DNA of 41,698 nucleotides from Roseomonas rosulenta (GTDB taxonomy: Bacteria > Pseudomonadota > Alphaproteobacteria > Acetobacterales > Acetobacteraceae). The stretch covers positions 1 through 41,698 of the forward strand of contig NZ_JACADR010000010.1 of the NCBI RefSeq assembly GCF_016106005.1, given 5' to 3'. Within the stretch, counting starts at the first letter, position 1. The number at the start of each line of letters is the position of its first letter. The notes below the pieces were generated by a model. The model searched no databases and was not told the DNA's origin. It worked only from the letters and a program-made list of their open reading frames with translations. This document shows positions 19,605-28,021 of this stretch, one piece after another. Position numbers and translations under genes: made by a program.

Positions 19605-20417
19605 ATGTCCACGCACGACCTGATCACCGCCCGCTACGGCATCCTGCCCTTCGAGCCGCCGGCGGAGATCCCGCCCGCCCTCGCCGCCCTGCTCGACCGG
19701 CGCGTCACGCGCCGCTACGCCGCGCGCGGCATCGAGGACGCGCTGCTCGACACGGTGCTGGCCGCCGCGCAATCGGCGCCGTCGAAATCCGACCTGCAGC
19801 AGTATTCGATCATTGTCACGCGCGATGCGGCGAAGATCGCCAAGGTCGCCGACTGGATCGGGACCATGCCCTGGATCAAGGATGCGCCGGTCCTGCTGCT
19901 TTTCTGCGGCGACATGCGGCGCGGCCAGGCGGCCTGCACGCTGCATGGCCGCCAGCACGCCAACAACAACATGGACACCTTCCTCAACACCGCGGTGGAT
20001 GCCGCGCTGGCCATGGGCATGGCAATTGCCGCCGCGGACGCTGCCGGGCTCGGCACCTGCCCGATCTCCTACGTGCGCAGCCATATCGAGAAGGTCGCGC
20101 CGCTGTTCCGCCTGCCGGAGGCGGTCTACCCCGTGGCCGGGCTCACGCTCGGCTGGCCGGAGGCACGCAACGAACCCACGCCGCGCCTGCCGCCTTCTGC
20201 CGTGATCCACCGCGAAGCCTATGACGACAGCGCCCTGCCCGCCGCGATCGAGGCCTATGACGCGCTGCGCCCGCGCCAGAAGCCGCGCTACCCCGAGGTG
20301 CATGGCCCGGCCCCCGAAGGCTGCACCTGGTCGGAGAACGCCGCGCGGCAGTTGAGCGTGCCCGAGCGCTTCGGCTTCCGCACCTGGCTGCGGCTGCGGG
20401 GCTTCGCGCTTGACTGA
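19605..20417 (+). CDS. Nitroreductase family protein
   Basis: A 270-residue flavin-dependent reductase of the nitroreductase fold. The FMN-binding start is RRVTRRYAARGIEDALLDTVLAAAQSAPSKSDLQ (in part), with the central AVDAALAMGMAIAAADAAGLGTCPI and a C-terminal VAGLTLGWP strand. The substrate is unknown (nitro compounds, quinones or enones are usual). The ATG is chosen because the family core begins soon after it. An upstream in-frame start would overlap the previous gene by 23 bases. No clear ribosome site is seen. The stop overlaps the Nudix start. Confidence 0.88.
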   Translation: MSTHDLITARYGILPFEPPAEIPPALAALLDRRVTRRYAARGIEDALLDTVLAAAQSAPSKSDLQQYSIIVTRDAAKIAKVADWIGTMPWIKDAPVLLLFCGDMRRGQAACTLHGRQHANNNMDTFLNTAVDAALAMGMAIAAADAAGLGTCPISYVRSHIEKVAPLFRLPEAVYPVAGLTLGWPEARNEPTPRLPPSAVIHREAYDDSALPAAIEAYDALRPRQKPRYPEVHGPAPEGCTWSENAARQLSVPERFGFRTWLRLRGFALD

Positions 20418-21096
20418 ACCCGCGCGCGAGGACCCGGCGGCCGACAACCCCGGCGGCGCCGACGCCGAAGGCCAGACGCGGCGCACCGCCCGCCCGCGCG
20501 ACGCCGCCAGCCTGATCGTCTGGCGCATCGGCCCCGCCGGGCCGGAAATCCTGATGGGCAAGCGCCACGCGCGCCACCGCTTCATGCCGGATGTCATGGT
20601 CTTCCCCGGCGGGCGCGTGGATGCCGACGACCATCGCCAGGCGGCGGTGCGGGAACTGGAACCTGTCACGCAACGCATGCTGGAACGCCGCGCGACACCT
20701 GCCCGGGCGCGCGCCATCGCCATCGCCGCGGTGCGCGAACTGCACGAGGAAACAGGCCTGGTGCTGGGGGAGCGGCGCGGCGGGGGTGTCGCGGCCGACC
20801 TCGGCGCGCTGCACTACATCTGCCGTGCCGTCACGCCGGGCCGGCGACCGATCCGCTTCAACGCCCGCTTCCTCGCCGCACCGGCCGAGGCGGTGCACGG
20901 CGACATCGCCGGGTCGGGCGAGCTCGAGCGCCTCGACTGGTACACGCCGGAAGCGGCGCATCGCCACCACGTGGCGGATATCACCGGCAAGGTGCTGGTG
21001 GAGTTCCTCGACTGGCTGGAGATGTCGCCCCGCGCGCGAAGGTCACGCCCGCTGATCGTCTTCCGCGGGATGGACAATCGCCATCAGGAACGGTGA
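20410..21096 (+). CDS. Nudix hydrolase
   Basis: A 228-residue Nudix protein. The catalytic helix is AVRELHEETGLVLG, matching RE-x-x-EE-x-G. It is separated by a long insert from the glycine part VFPGGRVDADD, as in NUDT8/NUDT19-like enzymes that often hydrolyse CoA derivatives. Activity on acyl-CoA or CoA would fit the acyl-CoA genes upstream, but that is inference. The start is TTG, overlapping the nitroreductase stop by 8 bases. An Ala/Asp-rich tail of ~30 residues precedes the domain. The 3' end overlaps the convergent small membrane protein gene by 13 bases. Confidence 0.85.
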   Translation: MTEPAREDPAADNPGGADAEGQTRRTARPRDAASLIVWRIGPAGPEILMGKRHARHRFMPDVMVFPGGRVDADDHRQAAVRELEPVTQRMLERRATPARARAIAIAAVRELHEETGLVLGERRGGGVAADLGALHYICRAVTPGRRPIRFNARFLAAPAEAVHGDIAGSGELERLDWYTPEAAHRHHVADITGKVLVEFLDWLEMSPRARRSRPLIVFRGMDNRHQER

Positions 21097-21290
21097 TCGA
21101 GCGGTTCCGGCCGGCGTGGTTCGAGCATACGCAACCCGCCCAGCATCAGCGCCCCGCCGCCGAGCGCGAGTGCGGCGGCCACCGCCAGCGGAATGCGCCC
21201 CGGCGCCGTCGCATCGCCGAGCAGCAGCACGACCAGAAGCAGGTTGCCCAGGAGTCCGGTGGCGATCAGCGCGATGGGTATGACTGGCAT
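21084..21290 (-). CDS. Small two-helix membrane protein
   Basis: A 68-residue hypothetical inner-membrane protein. There are two hydrophobic helices: PVIPIALIATGLLGNLLLVV near the N-terminus and LAVAAALALGGGALMLGGL after a short loop (GDATAPGR). A basic, Pro-rich tail follows. The ATG chosen has CGGAG 8 bases upstream; an in-frame ATG at 21308 has none. No family recognised. It is divergent from the amino-acid binding protein and convergent with the Nudix gene. Confidence 0.6.
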   Translation of the reverse strand: MPVIPIALIATGLLGNLLLVVLLLGDATAPGRIPLAVAAALALGGGALMLGGLRMLEPRRPEPLDHRS

Positions 21291-21438
21291 GGCGGTTGCT
21301 CCGTTCATCAGGAATAGAACACCGCCGCGGGGCGCCACCGGGACGCTCGCAAGGCAGATTTGTGGCGGTCCCTGCATGGACAGCGGGGCAGCCATCTGGA
21401 AATGTTGCAAGGCACCACGTGAACAGGAGATTTCCACC

Positions 21439-22278
21439 ATGCGCAGGCTCCTCGCCGCCGCCCTGATTTCGGCCGCCGCCGCCGGCCCGGCCCTCGCTCA
21501 GGGGCAGCCGCCGCTGCGCTGCGGGGTGGACGGCACCTTCGCGCCCCACGCCTTCCCCTCGCTGCAGGGCGGCGTGCAGGGCTTCCAGATCGACCTGTTC
21601 CGCGAGGTCGCGCGCCGCATGGGCCGTGAGATCGTGATCGACAGCGCGGCCTTCTCCGGCCTCATTCCGGCGCTGAACGCCGGGCGCTACGACTTCCTCT
21701 GCGCGCCCACCACGGTCACGCGCGAACGCGCCGAGGCACTGCTGTTCACCGAGGGCTACCTCTGGACCGAGCTGCAGTTCGGCATCCGCCGCGGCACGCC
21801 GCCGATCCGCTCCGAGGAAGACCTGCGCGGCAAGACCATCAGCGTGAACAAGGGCACGCCTTACGAGCAGTGGGTGACGAACAACCGGGAGCGCCTGAAC
21901 CTCACGCTGCTCGCCTTCGACAGCCAGGCCGATGCAGCCCAGGCCGTCATCCAGGGCCGCGCCTATGCCAATCTTTCGGGCAATACGGTGGTGCGGTATT
22001 CGGCGTCGCGCACACCGCAATACGTGGCGGACTTCGTGCTTCCGGGCTCGCGGCTGCACTGGGGCACGCCGTTCCGGCGCGACAGCGCGGCCCTGCGCAA
22101 CCAGGTCGAGGATGTGCTCACCTGCATGAAGCGCGACGGCACCGTGGCACGCCTGTCCGAGCGCTGGTTCGGCGATGCCCCCGGCCCCGACCAGGCCGAG
22201 CGGGTCGAGTTCCCTGGGTACGGCCCGCCGGACATGCCGGGCTACGACCCGACGCCGCAGAACCCGAATTGCGGCTGA
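21439..22278 (+). CDS. Amino-acid-type ABC transporter substrate-binding protein
   Basis: A 279-residue periplasmic binding protein of SBP family 3, the polar amino-acid class. The signal peptide is [21 protein letters not shown]. Core marks are [48 protein letters not shown] and [22 protein letters not shown] lies 9 bases before the ATG. The stop overlaps the ATPase start (TGATG). A Pro-rich C-terminal tail of ~25 residues is added to the fold. The ligand is not determinable. Confidence 0.92.
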   Translation: MRRLLAAALISAAAAGPALAQGQPPLRCGVDGTFAPHAFPSLQGGVQGFQIDLFREVARRMGREIVIDSAAFSGLIPALNAGRYDFLCAPTTVTRERAEALLFTEGYLWTELQFGIRRGTPPIRSEEDLRGKTISVNKGTPYEQWVTNNRERLNLTLLAFDSQADAAQAVIQGRAYANLSGNTVVRYSASRTPQYVADFVLPGSRLHWGTPFRRDSAALRNQVEDVLTCMKRDGTVARLSERWFGDAPGPDQAERVEFPGYGPPDMPGYDPTPQNPNCG

Positions 22279-23021
22279 TGCCCGACGCCCCGATCGTCGA
22301 GGCGCGTGGGATCCACAAGCACTTCGGCCATCTCCATGTGCTGAAGGGCGTGGACCTCGTGGTGGCCGAGAAGGAACTCGTGTTCCTGATCGGACCGTCG
22401 GGGTCGGGGAAGTCGACGCTGCTGCGCTGCCTGAACCGGCTTGAGGACCCGTCCTCCGGCTCGGTCATGGTGGACGGGATCGACATGCTCGACCCGCGCA
22501 CCGACATCAACAGGGCGCGGCAGCGCATCGGGATGGTGTTCCAGTCCTTCAACCTCTACCCGCACATGACGGCGCTGGGGAACGTGGCGCTGGCGCTGCG
22601 CAAGGTGCAGGGGCTGGGGCGGGCCGAGGCCGAGGCGAAGGCAGCGGCGGCGCTCGACCGCGTGCACCTGGGCGACCGTGCGGACCACTACCCGCTGCAA
22701 CTCTCAGGCGGGCAGCAGCAGCGCGTCGCCATCGCGCGCGCCATCGCGCTCGAACCCCGCGTGATGCTGTTCGACGAACCGACCAGCGCGCTCGATCCCG
22801 AACTGGTCGGCGGCGTGCTCGCGGTGATGCGAGAATTGCGCGAGGACGGCATGACCATGGTGGTGGTCAGCCACGAGATGGGCTTCGCCAAGGCCGCCGC
22901 CGACCGCGTGGTGTTCATGGCCGATGGCGCGATCGTCGAGACCGGCGCGCCGGAGGAGCTCTTCGCCGCCCCGCAGCACGAACGCACCCGCAGCTTCATC
23001 CGCCAGATCGAGCGGCATTGA
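22278..23021 (+). CDS. Amino-acid ABC transporter ATP-binding protein
   Basis: A 247-residue GlnQ/HisP-type ATPase. Walker A is GPSGSGKST (39-47), the Q-loop is [17 protein letters not shown], the signature is [16 protein letters not shown], Walker B is [14 protein letters not shown] and the H-loop is [15 protein letters not shown]. The ATG overlaps the binding-protein stop by one base. The two permeases needed are found only after an opposite-strand gene. A longer in-frame opening upstream lies inside the binding-protein gene and is not used. Confidence 0.94.
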   Translation: MPDAPIVEARGIHKHFGHLHVLKGVDLVVAEKELVFLIGPSGSGKSTLLRCLNRLEDPSSGSVMVDGIDMLDPRTDINRARQRIGMVFQSFNLYPHMTALGNVALALRKVQGLGRAEAEAKAAAALDRVHLGDRADHYPLQLSGGQQQRVAIARAIALEPRVMLFDEPTSALDPELVGGVLAVMRELREDGMTMVVVSHEMGFAKAAADRVVFMADGAIVETGAPEELFAAPQHERTRSFIRQIERH

Positions 23022-23062
23022 TGCCGCGCCATGGCTTCGGGGGCGAGGCGCCTCGCCCGTCC

Positions 23063-23647
23063 TCAGGTGTCGCGGCCCTCGCATTCCCGCGCCGGGCGTG
23101 TGAAGGCGATCCAACCCTGCGGCGTACGCAGGCAGCCATTCGTCCAGTCGCCTTCGACGACGCGGCCGCGGATGACCAGGCGCCCGCGGCCATTCGGATG
23201 CGCGATGCTCCAGCCGCCCTCGTAGACGATGCCCGTACCCGGGAATTCGACGCGGCCCAAGACGAAGTAGTCATCGCGGAAGGTGCCTTCCTGGCGCAGG
23301 CGGATCTCCTTGCCGGTGATCAGCGTGAGCGTGCCCTGGCCGTCGTTCTTGCCCCGCCGCAGGTCGCCCTCGTAGATCATCGCCCGCTCGACGCCGTCCT
23401 CCTGCCAGCGAACCTCGGCGCGGCCCTCGCCCTCCGCAGGCCCCTCCGGGCAAGGGCCAGTCCAGGAGGCGGTGAGGTTCTGCACGCCGGCGCGGATGCC
23501 GCTCGCCCAGAGCCAACAGCCATCGGCCCCGTCGCTGACGAAGCCGCCGCGCCCGCCGGGGACCATGCGCTCGGCCTCCGGCGGCGGTCCGGCGGCGGCG
23601 CAGAGCACGGCCAGCACGGCCAGGGCAGCGGTCTTGGGCAGGGTCAT
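23063..23647 (-). CDS. Exported MORN-repeat protein
   Basis: A 194-residue protein with a signal peptide (MTLPKTAALAVLAVLCAAAG). It has several MORN-type repeats: YEGDLRRGKNDGQGTLTL, QEGTFRDDYFVLGRVEF, YEGGWSIAHPNGRGRLVI and VEGDWTNG. MORN repeats form beta hairpins that often bind lipids or proteins, so a cell-envelope role is possible but unproven. AAGGA lies 9 bases before this ATG. Two cysteine pairs (GCWLW..PCPEG, NGCLRT..RECEG) could form disulfides in the periplasm. It lies on the opposite strand between the ATPase and permeases of an amino-acid transporter. Confidence 0.75.
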   Translation of the reverse strand: MTLPKTAALAVLAVLCAAAGPPPEAERMVPGGRGGFVSDGADGCWLWASGIRAGVQNLTASWTGPCPEGPAEGEGRAEVRWQEDGVERAMIYEGDLRRGKNDGQGTLTLITGKEIRLRQEGTFRDDYFVLGRVEFPGTGIVYEGGWSIAHPNGRGRLVIRGRVVEGDWTNGCLRTPQGWIAFTRPARECEGRDT

Positions 23648-23712
23648 TCGGCGCGATCCTTCATCGGCACTGCGGCGCAGCATAGCGTAAGCCGTGGCAG
23701 GAGTGGCGCGCC

Positions 23713-24393
23713 ATGACCGGCTGGGAGCGCTTCACCGACAGCTTCTTCAACGCGCGCGTCATGGCGCAGTACCTGCCCAAGATCATCGAGGGCTTTGGCC
23801 TGACCGTGATGCTGGCGCTGTGCATCATCGCCGCCGGGCTGGCGGCGGGTCTCGCGCTCGCGCTGCTGCGCGCCTTCGGAATCCGGCCGTTGAACTGGCT
23901 GATCATCTTCGTGGTGGACCTGTTCCGCGCGCTGCCGCCGCTGGTGATCATCGTGCTGCTGTTCTTCGGGCTGCCCAATGCGGGGGTGGAATTGTCGGGC
24001 TTCGTCGCCTCCTGGCTGGCGCTGACGCTGGTGCTGATGGCCTTCTCCGAGGAGGTCTTCTGGGCCGGCATCACCTCGGTGCCGAAGGGCCAGTGGGAGG
24101 CAGCGCGCTCCACGGGCCTCGGCTTCCTCCAGACCCTGTCCTACGTGGTGTTGCCGCAGGCGCTGCGCATCACCATCCCGCCGCTGACCAACCGGACCAT
24201 CGCCATCACCAAGGGCACGGCGCTGGCTTCGGTGGTGGCGGTGCCGGACATCCTGGGCGCGGCGAATGCGGGGGTGTCGTTCTCGTTCAATCCCTCGCCA
24301 CTGACGCTGGGGGCCATCGCCTACCTGGTGCTGTTCTTCCCGGTGGTCGTGCTCGGTCGCTGGATCGAGACGCGCTTCGCGTGGAAGCGCTGA
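23713..24393 (+). CDS. Amino-acid ABC transporter permease 1
   Basis: A 226-residue His/Glu/Gln/Arg-type permease with about five hydrophobic segments. The marks are DLFRALPPLVIIVLLFFGLP and the EAA loop EAARSTGLGFLQTLSYVVLPQALRITIPPL. AGGAG is 9 bases before the ATG. It sits next to a second permease and would form the heterodimeric channel of the transporter whose binding protein and ATPase are encoded just before the MORN gene. Confidence 0.93.
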   Translation: MTGWERFTDSFFNARVMAQYLPKIIEGFGLTVMLALCIIAAGLAAGLALALLRAFGIRPLNWLIIFVVDLFRALPPLVIIVLLFFGLPNAGVELSGFVASWLALTLVLMAFSEEVFWAGITSVPKGQWEAARSTGLGFLQTLSYVVLPQALRITIPPLTNRTIAITKGTALASVVAVPDILGAANAGVSFSFNPSPLTLGAIAYLVLFFPVVVLGRWIETRFAWKR

Positions 24394-24398
24394 TCCCG

Positions 24399-25073
24399 AT
24401 GGATATCTTCCTCGACACCTTCCTGAACTGGCAGATCGTCCAGGATGCCTGGCCGATCCTGTGGCAGGGGCTGCAGGCGACGCTGCTGCTCTCGGCGCTG
24501 GTCGTGCCGCTGGGCATCGTTGGCGGCGTGATGATCGCGGTGCTCTCGACAGTGCATTCGCCCTGGGTGAAGTGGCCGCTGCGCGCCTGGGTGGACACCT
24601 TCCGCGCGCTGCCGCCGCTGGTGCTGCTGATCTTCATCTTCGCCGGCCTGCCCTTCATCGGCCTCGACGTCGGCGCATGGGGGGCCGTCGCGATCGGCTT
24701 CTTCCTCAACACCGGCGCCTACTACGGGGAGATCCTGCGCGCCGGCATCGAGAGCATTCCGCGCGGGCAGATCGAGGCGGCGCGATCGACCGGCCTCACC
24801 CGCGGGCAGACCATGCGCTTCGTGGTGCTGCCGCAAGCGGTTCGCAACGTGCTGCCGGACCTGATCTCGAACACGCTGGAGGTGGTGAAGCTCACCTCCA
24901 TCGCGTCCGTCGTGGCGCTGCCGGAACTGCTGTTCCAGGCGCGCCAGGCGCAGAGCGTGACCTACAACGCGACGCCGATCATGGTCGCCGCGGTGGTGTA
25001 CTTCATCCTGCTCTGGCCGGTGGTGCGGGTGCTGAGCCGGCTCGAGAACCGGCATCTGGCCGGGCGGCGCTGA
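24399..25073 (+). CDS. Amino-acid ABC transporter permease 2
   Basis: A 224-residue permease paralogous to the preceding gene. The shared blocks are DTFRALPPLVLLIFIFAGLP and EAARSTGLTRGQTMRFVVLPQAVRNVLPDL. The ATG is 5 bases after the previous stop. A GTG at 24381, in frame and overlapping that stop, is also possible. The frame is open through the whole preceding gene, but that part does not look like protein. It is the last gene of the transporter unit. Confidence 0.92.
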   Translation: MDIFLDTFLNWQIVQDAWPILWQGLQATLLLSALVVPLGIVGGVMIAVLSTVHSPWVKWPLRAWVDTFRALPPLVLLIFIFAGLPFIGLDVGAWGAVAIGFFLNTGAYYGEILRAGIESIPRGQIEAARSTGLTRGQTMRFVVLPQAVRNVLPDLISNTLEVVKLTSIASVVALPELLFQARQAQSVTYNATPIMVAAVVYFILLWPVVRVLSRLENRHLAGRR

Positions 25074-25076
25074 GGC

Positions 25077-25544
25077 TCACAGCACCGCGTAGACGTCGTA
25101 GGTCGGCCCGCTGGGTGGCCGCTGGCCCACGCCGATGGCAATCACCCTGTTCATCCACGCCAGGTCCGCGGCCCCCGTCTCGAAGCGCGCCGAGATGCGG
25201 AAGTAGTACTCCGACGGATCGACCGGCTGCCCGCCATTGAGCCGCGCCAGCACCTCCGGCGCGCCGGTGCGGATACCACTGTAGTGCATGTAGGCCAGGC
25301 TTCCCGAGGCCGCCTTCAGCGTCAGGCGCACATCCATGTGCGCGGTGCCGTCCGGGTCCACGCGCAGCCAGTCGGCGGCGGTGCCGGGCAGCACCTCGCC
25401 ATTGAAGCGCGGGCCTTCCAGCGTGCCGCCGGTGACCGGAACGATGCGCAATTCGCCGTTGCGCGCGGTGCCGACCATCTGCGGCGCGCCGGTGGACAGC
25501 ACCATGCGGAACAGGAACTCGGACTTCAGCGGCAGTGGCGCCAT
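25077..25544 (-). CDS. DUF3237 domain-containing protein
   Basis: A 155-residue protein that is DUF3237 over its whole length. The family's blocks are GELRIVPVTGGTLEGPRFNGEVLPGTADW-like near residues 30-60, then LRVDPDGTAHMDVRLTLK, then YYFRISARFETG and LNRVIAIGVGQR-like near the end. The function of the family is unknown. A GGGGAAA ribosome site precedes the ATG by 5 bases and lies inside the 3' arm of a 9-bp hairpin (see the separate entry). It is downstream of the rhodanese gene on the same strand, 47 bases away. Confidence 0.88.
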   Translation of the reverse strand: MAPLPLKSEFLFRMVLSTGAPQMVGTARNGELRIVPVTGGTLEGPRFNGEVLPGTAADWLRVDPDGTAHMDVRLTLKAASGSLAYMHYSGIRTGAPEVLARLNGGQPVDPSEYYFRISARFETGAADLAWMNRVIAIGVGQRPPSGPTYDVYAVL

Positions 25545-25551
25545 GGCGTTT

Positions 25552-25574
25552 CCCCATCATTGCGGATGATGGGG
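25552..25574 (-). promoter_or_regulatory. Hairpin covering the DUF3237 ribosome site
   Basis: Perfect 9-bp inverted repeat CCCCATCAT / ATGATGGGG with a 5-base loop, lying between the rhodanese stop and the DUF3237 ATG. In the leftward transcript the 3' arm ends in GGGG, the core of the DUF3237 ribosome site. The fold would hide that site, or it could act as a weak terminator for the rhodanese message. No U-run follows. Confidence 0.5.
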
Positions 25575-25590
25575 GCAGGATGCCCGTGCT

Positions 25591-26007
25591 TCAGCGTTGC
25601 CGCCAGGGCAGCCCCTCGGCCTTCCAGCCGGCGACGATGCCGCGATGGCCCTCGGCATCGACCGGGCCCTCGAAGCCATCCGCGACGTTGAAGACGTGCG
25701 GAAAGCCCGCCGCCTGTGCCGCCTGGCCCGCAGCCAGCGATCGCGCACCCGACCGGCAGATGAAATAGATGCGGTGCAGCGGCGTCAGCCCCGCCTTGTG
25801 CAGCTGGTCGGCAAAATGCCCGTTCATCTGCATGCCCGGGTAGATCTGCCAGGGTATCAGCACGGTCTGCTTGGCGATGGACGCCAGGTCGGGCAGGCCG
25901 ACGAAGTTCCATTCCGCATCGGTGCGCACATCGACCAGAGCGGCCTGCGGGTCGTTGCGCAGCGCCTCCCAGGTGTCCTTCGGGCTGATATCGGGCACGC
26001 CTGCCAC
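25591..26007 (-). CDS. Single-domain rhodanese-like protein
   Basis: A 138-residue rhodanese-fold sulfurtransferase. The active loop is FICRSGARS with persulfide cysteine C84. Family marks are ALVDVRTDAEWNFVGLPDL near the N-terminus and GFPHVFNVADGFEG near the C-terminus. Such cytoplasmic rhodaneses move sulfane sulfur, for example from thiosulfate to cyanide or a thiol. The GTG start is supported by GGGAGGAG 8 bases upstream; the longer open frame is mostly Arg/Gly noise. The substrate is unknown, but the gene fits the sulfur theme of the region. Confidence 0.88.
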   Translation of the reverse strand: MAGVPDISPKDTWEALRNDPQAALVDVRTDAEWNFVGLPDLASIAKQTVLIPWQIYPGMQMNGHFADQLHKAGLTPLHRIYFICRSGARSLAAGQAAQAAGFPHVFNVADGFEGPVDAEGHRGIVAGWKAEGLPWRQR

Positions 26008-26302
26008 GGCTGAACTCCTCCCGGGCGCTACGCCCGCGGTGGAAAAATGGTGCAGCGCGTCAGGCGAGGCAACCGCCCTGCCGGCATCGGCGCGCCGCGC
26101 GGTGCGGCCGCGGCCCGGGAGTTCCCGATTCGCCCGGGCATGACTCCCCGCGAGGCGCCCGAGCCGCCCTGCCCCCGCCGGGACCGTGCACGCGCCAATG
26201 CCGCCGGCGGGGTCCTGACGCGACGCCCGATTGGTGTAGCCTTCCCGCCTACGACGACCTGCCGCCCGGGGGCAGGACGGGTCGCGCAACGGAGGGACCG
26301 TG
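26008..26302. other. Intergenic region between divergent rhodanese and acyl-CoA synthetase genes
   Basis: This is the longest non-coding stretch in the window. It must hold the divergent promoters of the two flanking genes, but I see no convincing -35/-10 pair. The two ribosome sites lie at its ends. Open frames here are short and out of character. No RNA gene, repeat or operator stands out. Confidence 0.5.
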
Positions 26303-27931
26303 ATGCTTGGCTTGATGCAGGATTGGCCGCTGCTGATGCACACGGTGCTGGACCACGCGGCGATCCAGCACCCCAGGCGCGAGGTGGTTTCGCGCTCGGT
26401 CGAGGGCCCCTTCCACCGCACCGACTACGCCACGGTGCGCGGCCGCGCGCTGCGGGTGGCGCAGCGCCTGGTGCGCGACGGGATCAGGCCGGGCGACCGT
26501 GTCGCCACGCTCGCCTGGAACACCTGGCGGCACCTGGAAGCCTGGTACGGCATCACGGGCGCCGGGGCGGTGTACCACACCGTCAACCCGCGGCTCTTCC
26601 CCGAGCAGATCGCCTGGATCATGAACCATGCCGGGTCGCGGCTGCTGCTGCTCGACCTGACCTTCGTGAAGTTGGTGGAGGCGCTGGCGGCCAGGCTGCC
26701 TGCGGTCGAGCGCTACGTGATCCTGACCGATTCGGCGCACATGCCGCAGACGACCCTGCCCAACGCCGTCGCCTATGAGGACTGGATCGCCGAGGTGGAT
26801 GGCGACTTCGCCTGGATGCCGGTGGAGGAGAACGCGGCGGCGGGCATCTGCTACACTTCGGGCACCACGGGCGATCCGAAGGGCGTGGTCTATTCGCACC
26901 GGTCCAACGTGATCCACGCGCTGGTCTGCAACCAGGTGGATGCCTTCGGCCTCGGTGCGGCGGACCGGGTGATGCCGGTGGTGCCGATGTTCCACGCCAA
27001 TGGCTGGTCGCTCGCGTTGTGCGCGCCGATGGTCGGCGCGGCGCTGATCATGCCGGGGGCGAAGCTGGATGGCGCCTCGGTGCACGAACTGATCGAGCGC
27101 GAACGGGTGAACTTCTCCGCCGCCGTGCCGACGGTGTGGATGATGCTGCTGCAGCATCTTGAGAGCACCGGATCGCGCGTCGATTCCATGCAGCGCGTCG
27201 CGATCGGCGGATCCGCCTGCCCGCCCGCCATCACCAAGGCCTACCAGGAGAAGTACGGCGTGCAGGTAATCCATGCCTGGGGCATGACGGAGCTCTCGCC
27301 CGTCGGCACGCTGTTCTCGGTGAAGCCGGAAGTGGCGCATCTGCGCGGCGAGGAGATGCTCCGCCTTCAGGCCAAGCAGGGCACCCCGCCCTATACCGTC
27401 GAGATGAAGATCACCGACGATGCGGGCAACGCCCTGCCCTGGGACGGTGCGACCTTCGGCCGGTTGAAGGTGAAGGGCCCCGCCATCACCCGCCGCTACT
27501 TCCGGCGCGAGGAGGAGGAGGTGCTGGACGAGCACGGCTTCTTCGACACCGGCGACGTCGCGACCATGGACGAGCACGGCTACATGGAGATCACCGACCG
27601 CTCGAAGGACGTTATCAAGTCCGGCGGCGAGTGGATCTCCTCCATCGCGCTGGAAAACGCCGCGGTCGCCTATCCCGGCGTGGCGGAAGCCGCGGTGGTC
27701 GCGATGCACGACCCGAAATGGGACGAACGGCCGCTGCTGATCCTGGTGATGAAGCCTGGCGTGCTCTCGCCCTCACTCGACCAGATGCGCGACTTCCTGG
27801 CAGACAAGGTCGCGAAGTGGTGGCTGCCGGACGACCTGGTGGTGGTGGACGAGATCCCGCACACCGCGACCGGGAAGATCCTGAAGACGAAGCTCAGGGA
27901 GATGTTCAAGGATCATCGGCGCGCGGACTGA
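26303..27931 (+). CDS. Long-chain acyl-CoA synthetase (AMP-forming)
   Basis: A 542-residue AMP-forming fatty-acid CoA ligase of the FadD/medium-chain type. The P-loop is [19 protein letters not shown]. Other motifs are [33 protein letters not shown] (motif A5 region), [35 protein letters not shown] (hinge and A8, in part) and [10 protein letters not shown] with the catalytic lysine near the C-terminus. GGAGGG lies 6 bases before the ATG; a GTG codon directly before it is an alternative start. It activates fatty acids to acyl-CoA for beta-oxidation or lipid synthesis. The chain-length preference is not visible. Confidence 0.94.
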   Translation: MLGLMQDWPLLMHTVLDHAAIQHPRREVVSRSVEGPFHRTDYATVRGRALRVAQRLVRDGIRPGDRVATLAWNTWRHLEAWYGITGAGAVYHTVNPRLFPEQIAWIMNHAGSRLLLLDLTFVKLVEALAARLPAVERYVILTDSAHMPQTTLPNAVAYEDWIAEVDGDFAWMPVEENAAAGICYTSGTTGDPKGVVYSHRSNVIHALVCNQVDAFGLGAADRVMPVVPMFHANGWSLALCAPMVGAALIMPGAKLDGASVHELIERERVNFSAAVPTVWMMLLQHLESTGSRVDSMQRVAIGGSACPPAITKAYQEKYGVQVIHAWGMTELSPVGTLFSVKPEVAHLRGEEMLRLQAKQGTPPYTVEMKITDDAGNALPWDGATFGRLKVKGPAITRRYFRREEEEVLDEHGFFDTGDVATMDEHGYMEITDRSKDVIKSGGEWISSIALENAAVAYPGVAEAAVVAMHDPKWDERPLLILVMKPGVLSPSLDQMRDFLADKVAKWWLPDDLVVVDEIPHTATGKILKTKLREMFKDHRRAD

Positions 27932-27940
27932 CAGCCAAGG

Positions 27941-28005
27941 CGGCCTGCGGCCTCGCCGCAGGCCGGGAGCGCACGGCGCGAAGCCAAGGCGGCCGGACGG
28001 CCGCC
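27941..28005. terminator. Two tandem GC hairpins between convergent genes
   Basis: The first hairpin has a perfect 10-bp stem (CGGCCTGCGG / CCGCAGGCCG, loop CCTCG, 27941-27965). The second has a 7-bp stem (GGCGGCC / GGCCGCC, loop GGAC, 27988-28005). Each is preceded by the same 13-base sequence AGCCAAGGCGGCC (27933 and 27982). They lie between the ends of the acyl-CoA synthetase and the TauE gene, so a bidirectional transcription end is likely. No U-tract follows, so this is not a standard intrinsic terminator. Confidence 0.55.
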
Positions 28006-28021
28006 GCCCGGCGTCTGAGGG

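Noticed and set aside
18263-19627. Long minus-strand frame opposite the ADP-forming acyl-CoA synthetase
   Set aside because: No known motif; composition typical of an antisense shadow, while the plus-strand protein is a clear family member.
21870-22277. N-terminal extension of the amino-acid ATPase
   Set aside because: It overlaps the binding-protein gene in another frame; the ATPase fold starts right after the TGATG junction.
25591-26421. Long version of the rhodanese gene with ~138 extra N-terminal residues
   Set aside because: The extra part is Arg/Gly/Pro noise with no motif, and a strong GGAGG ribosome site marks the internal GTG start.
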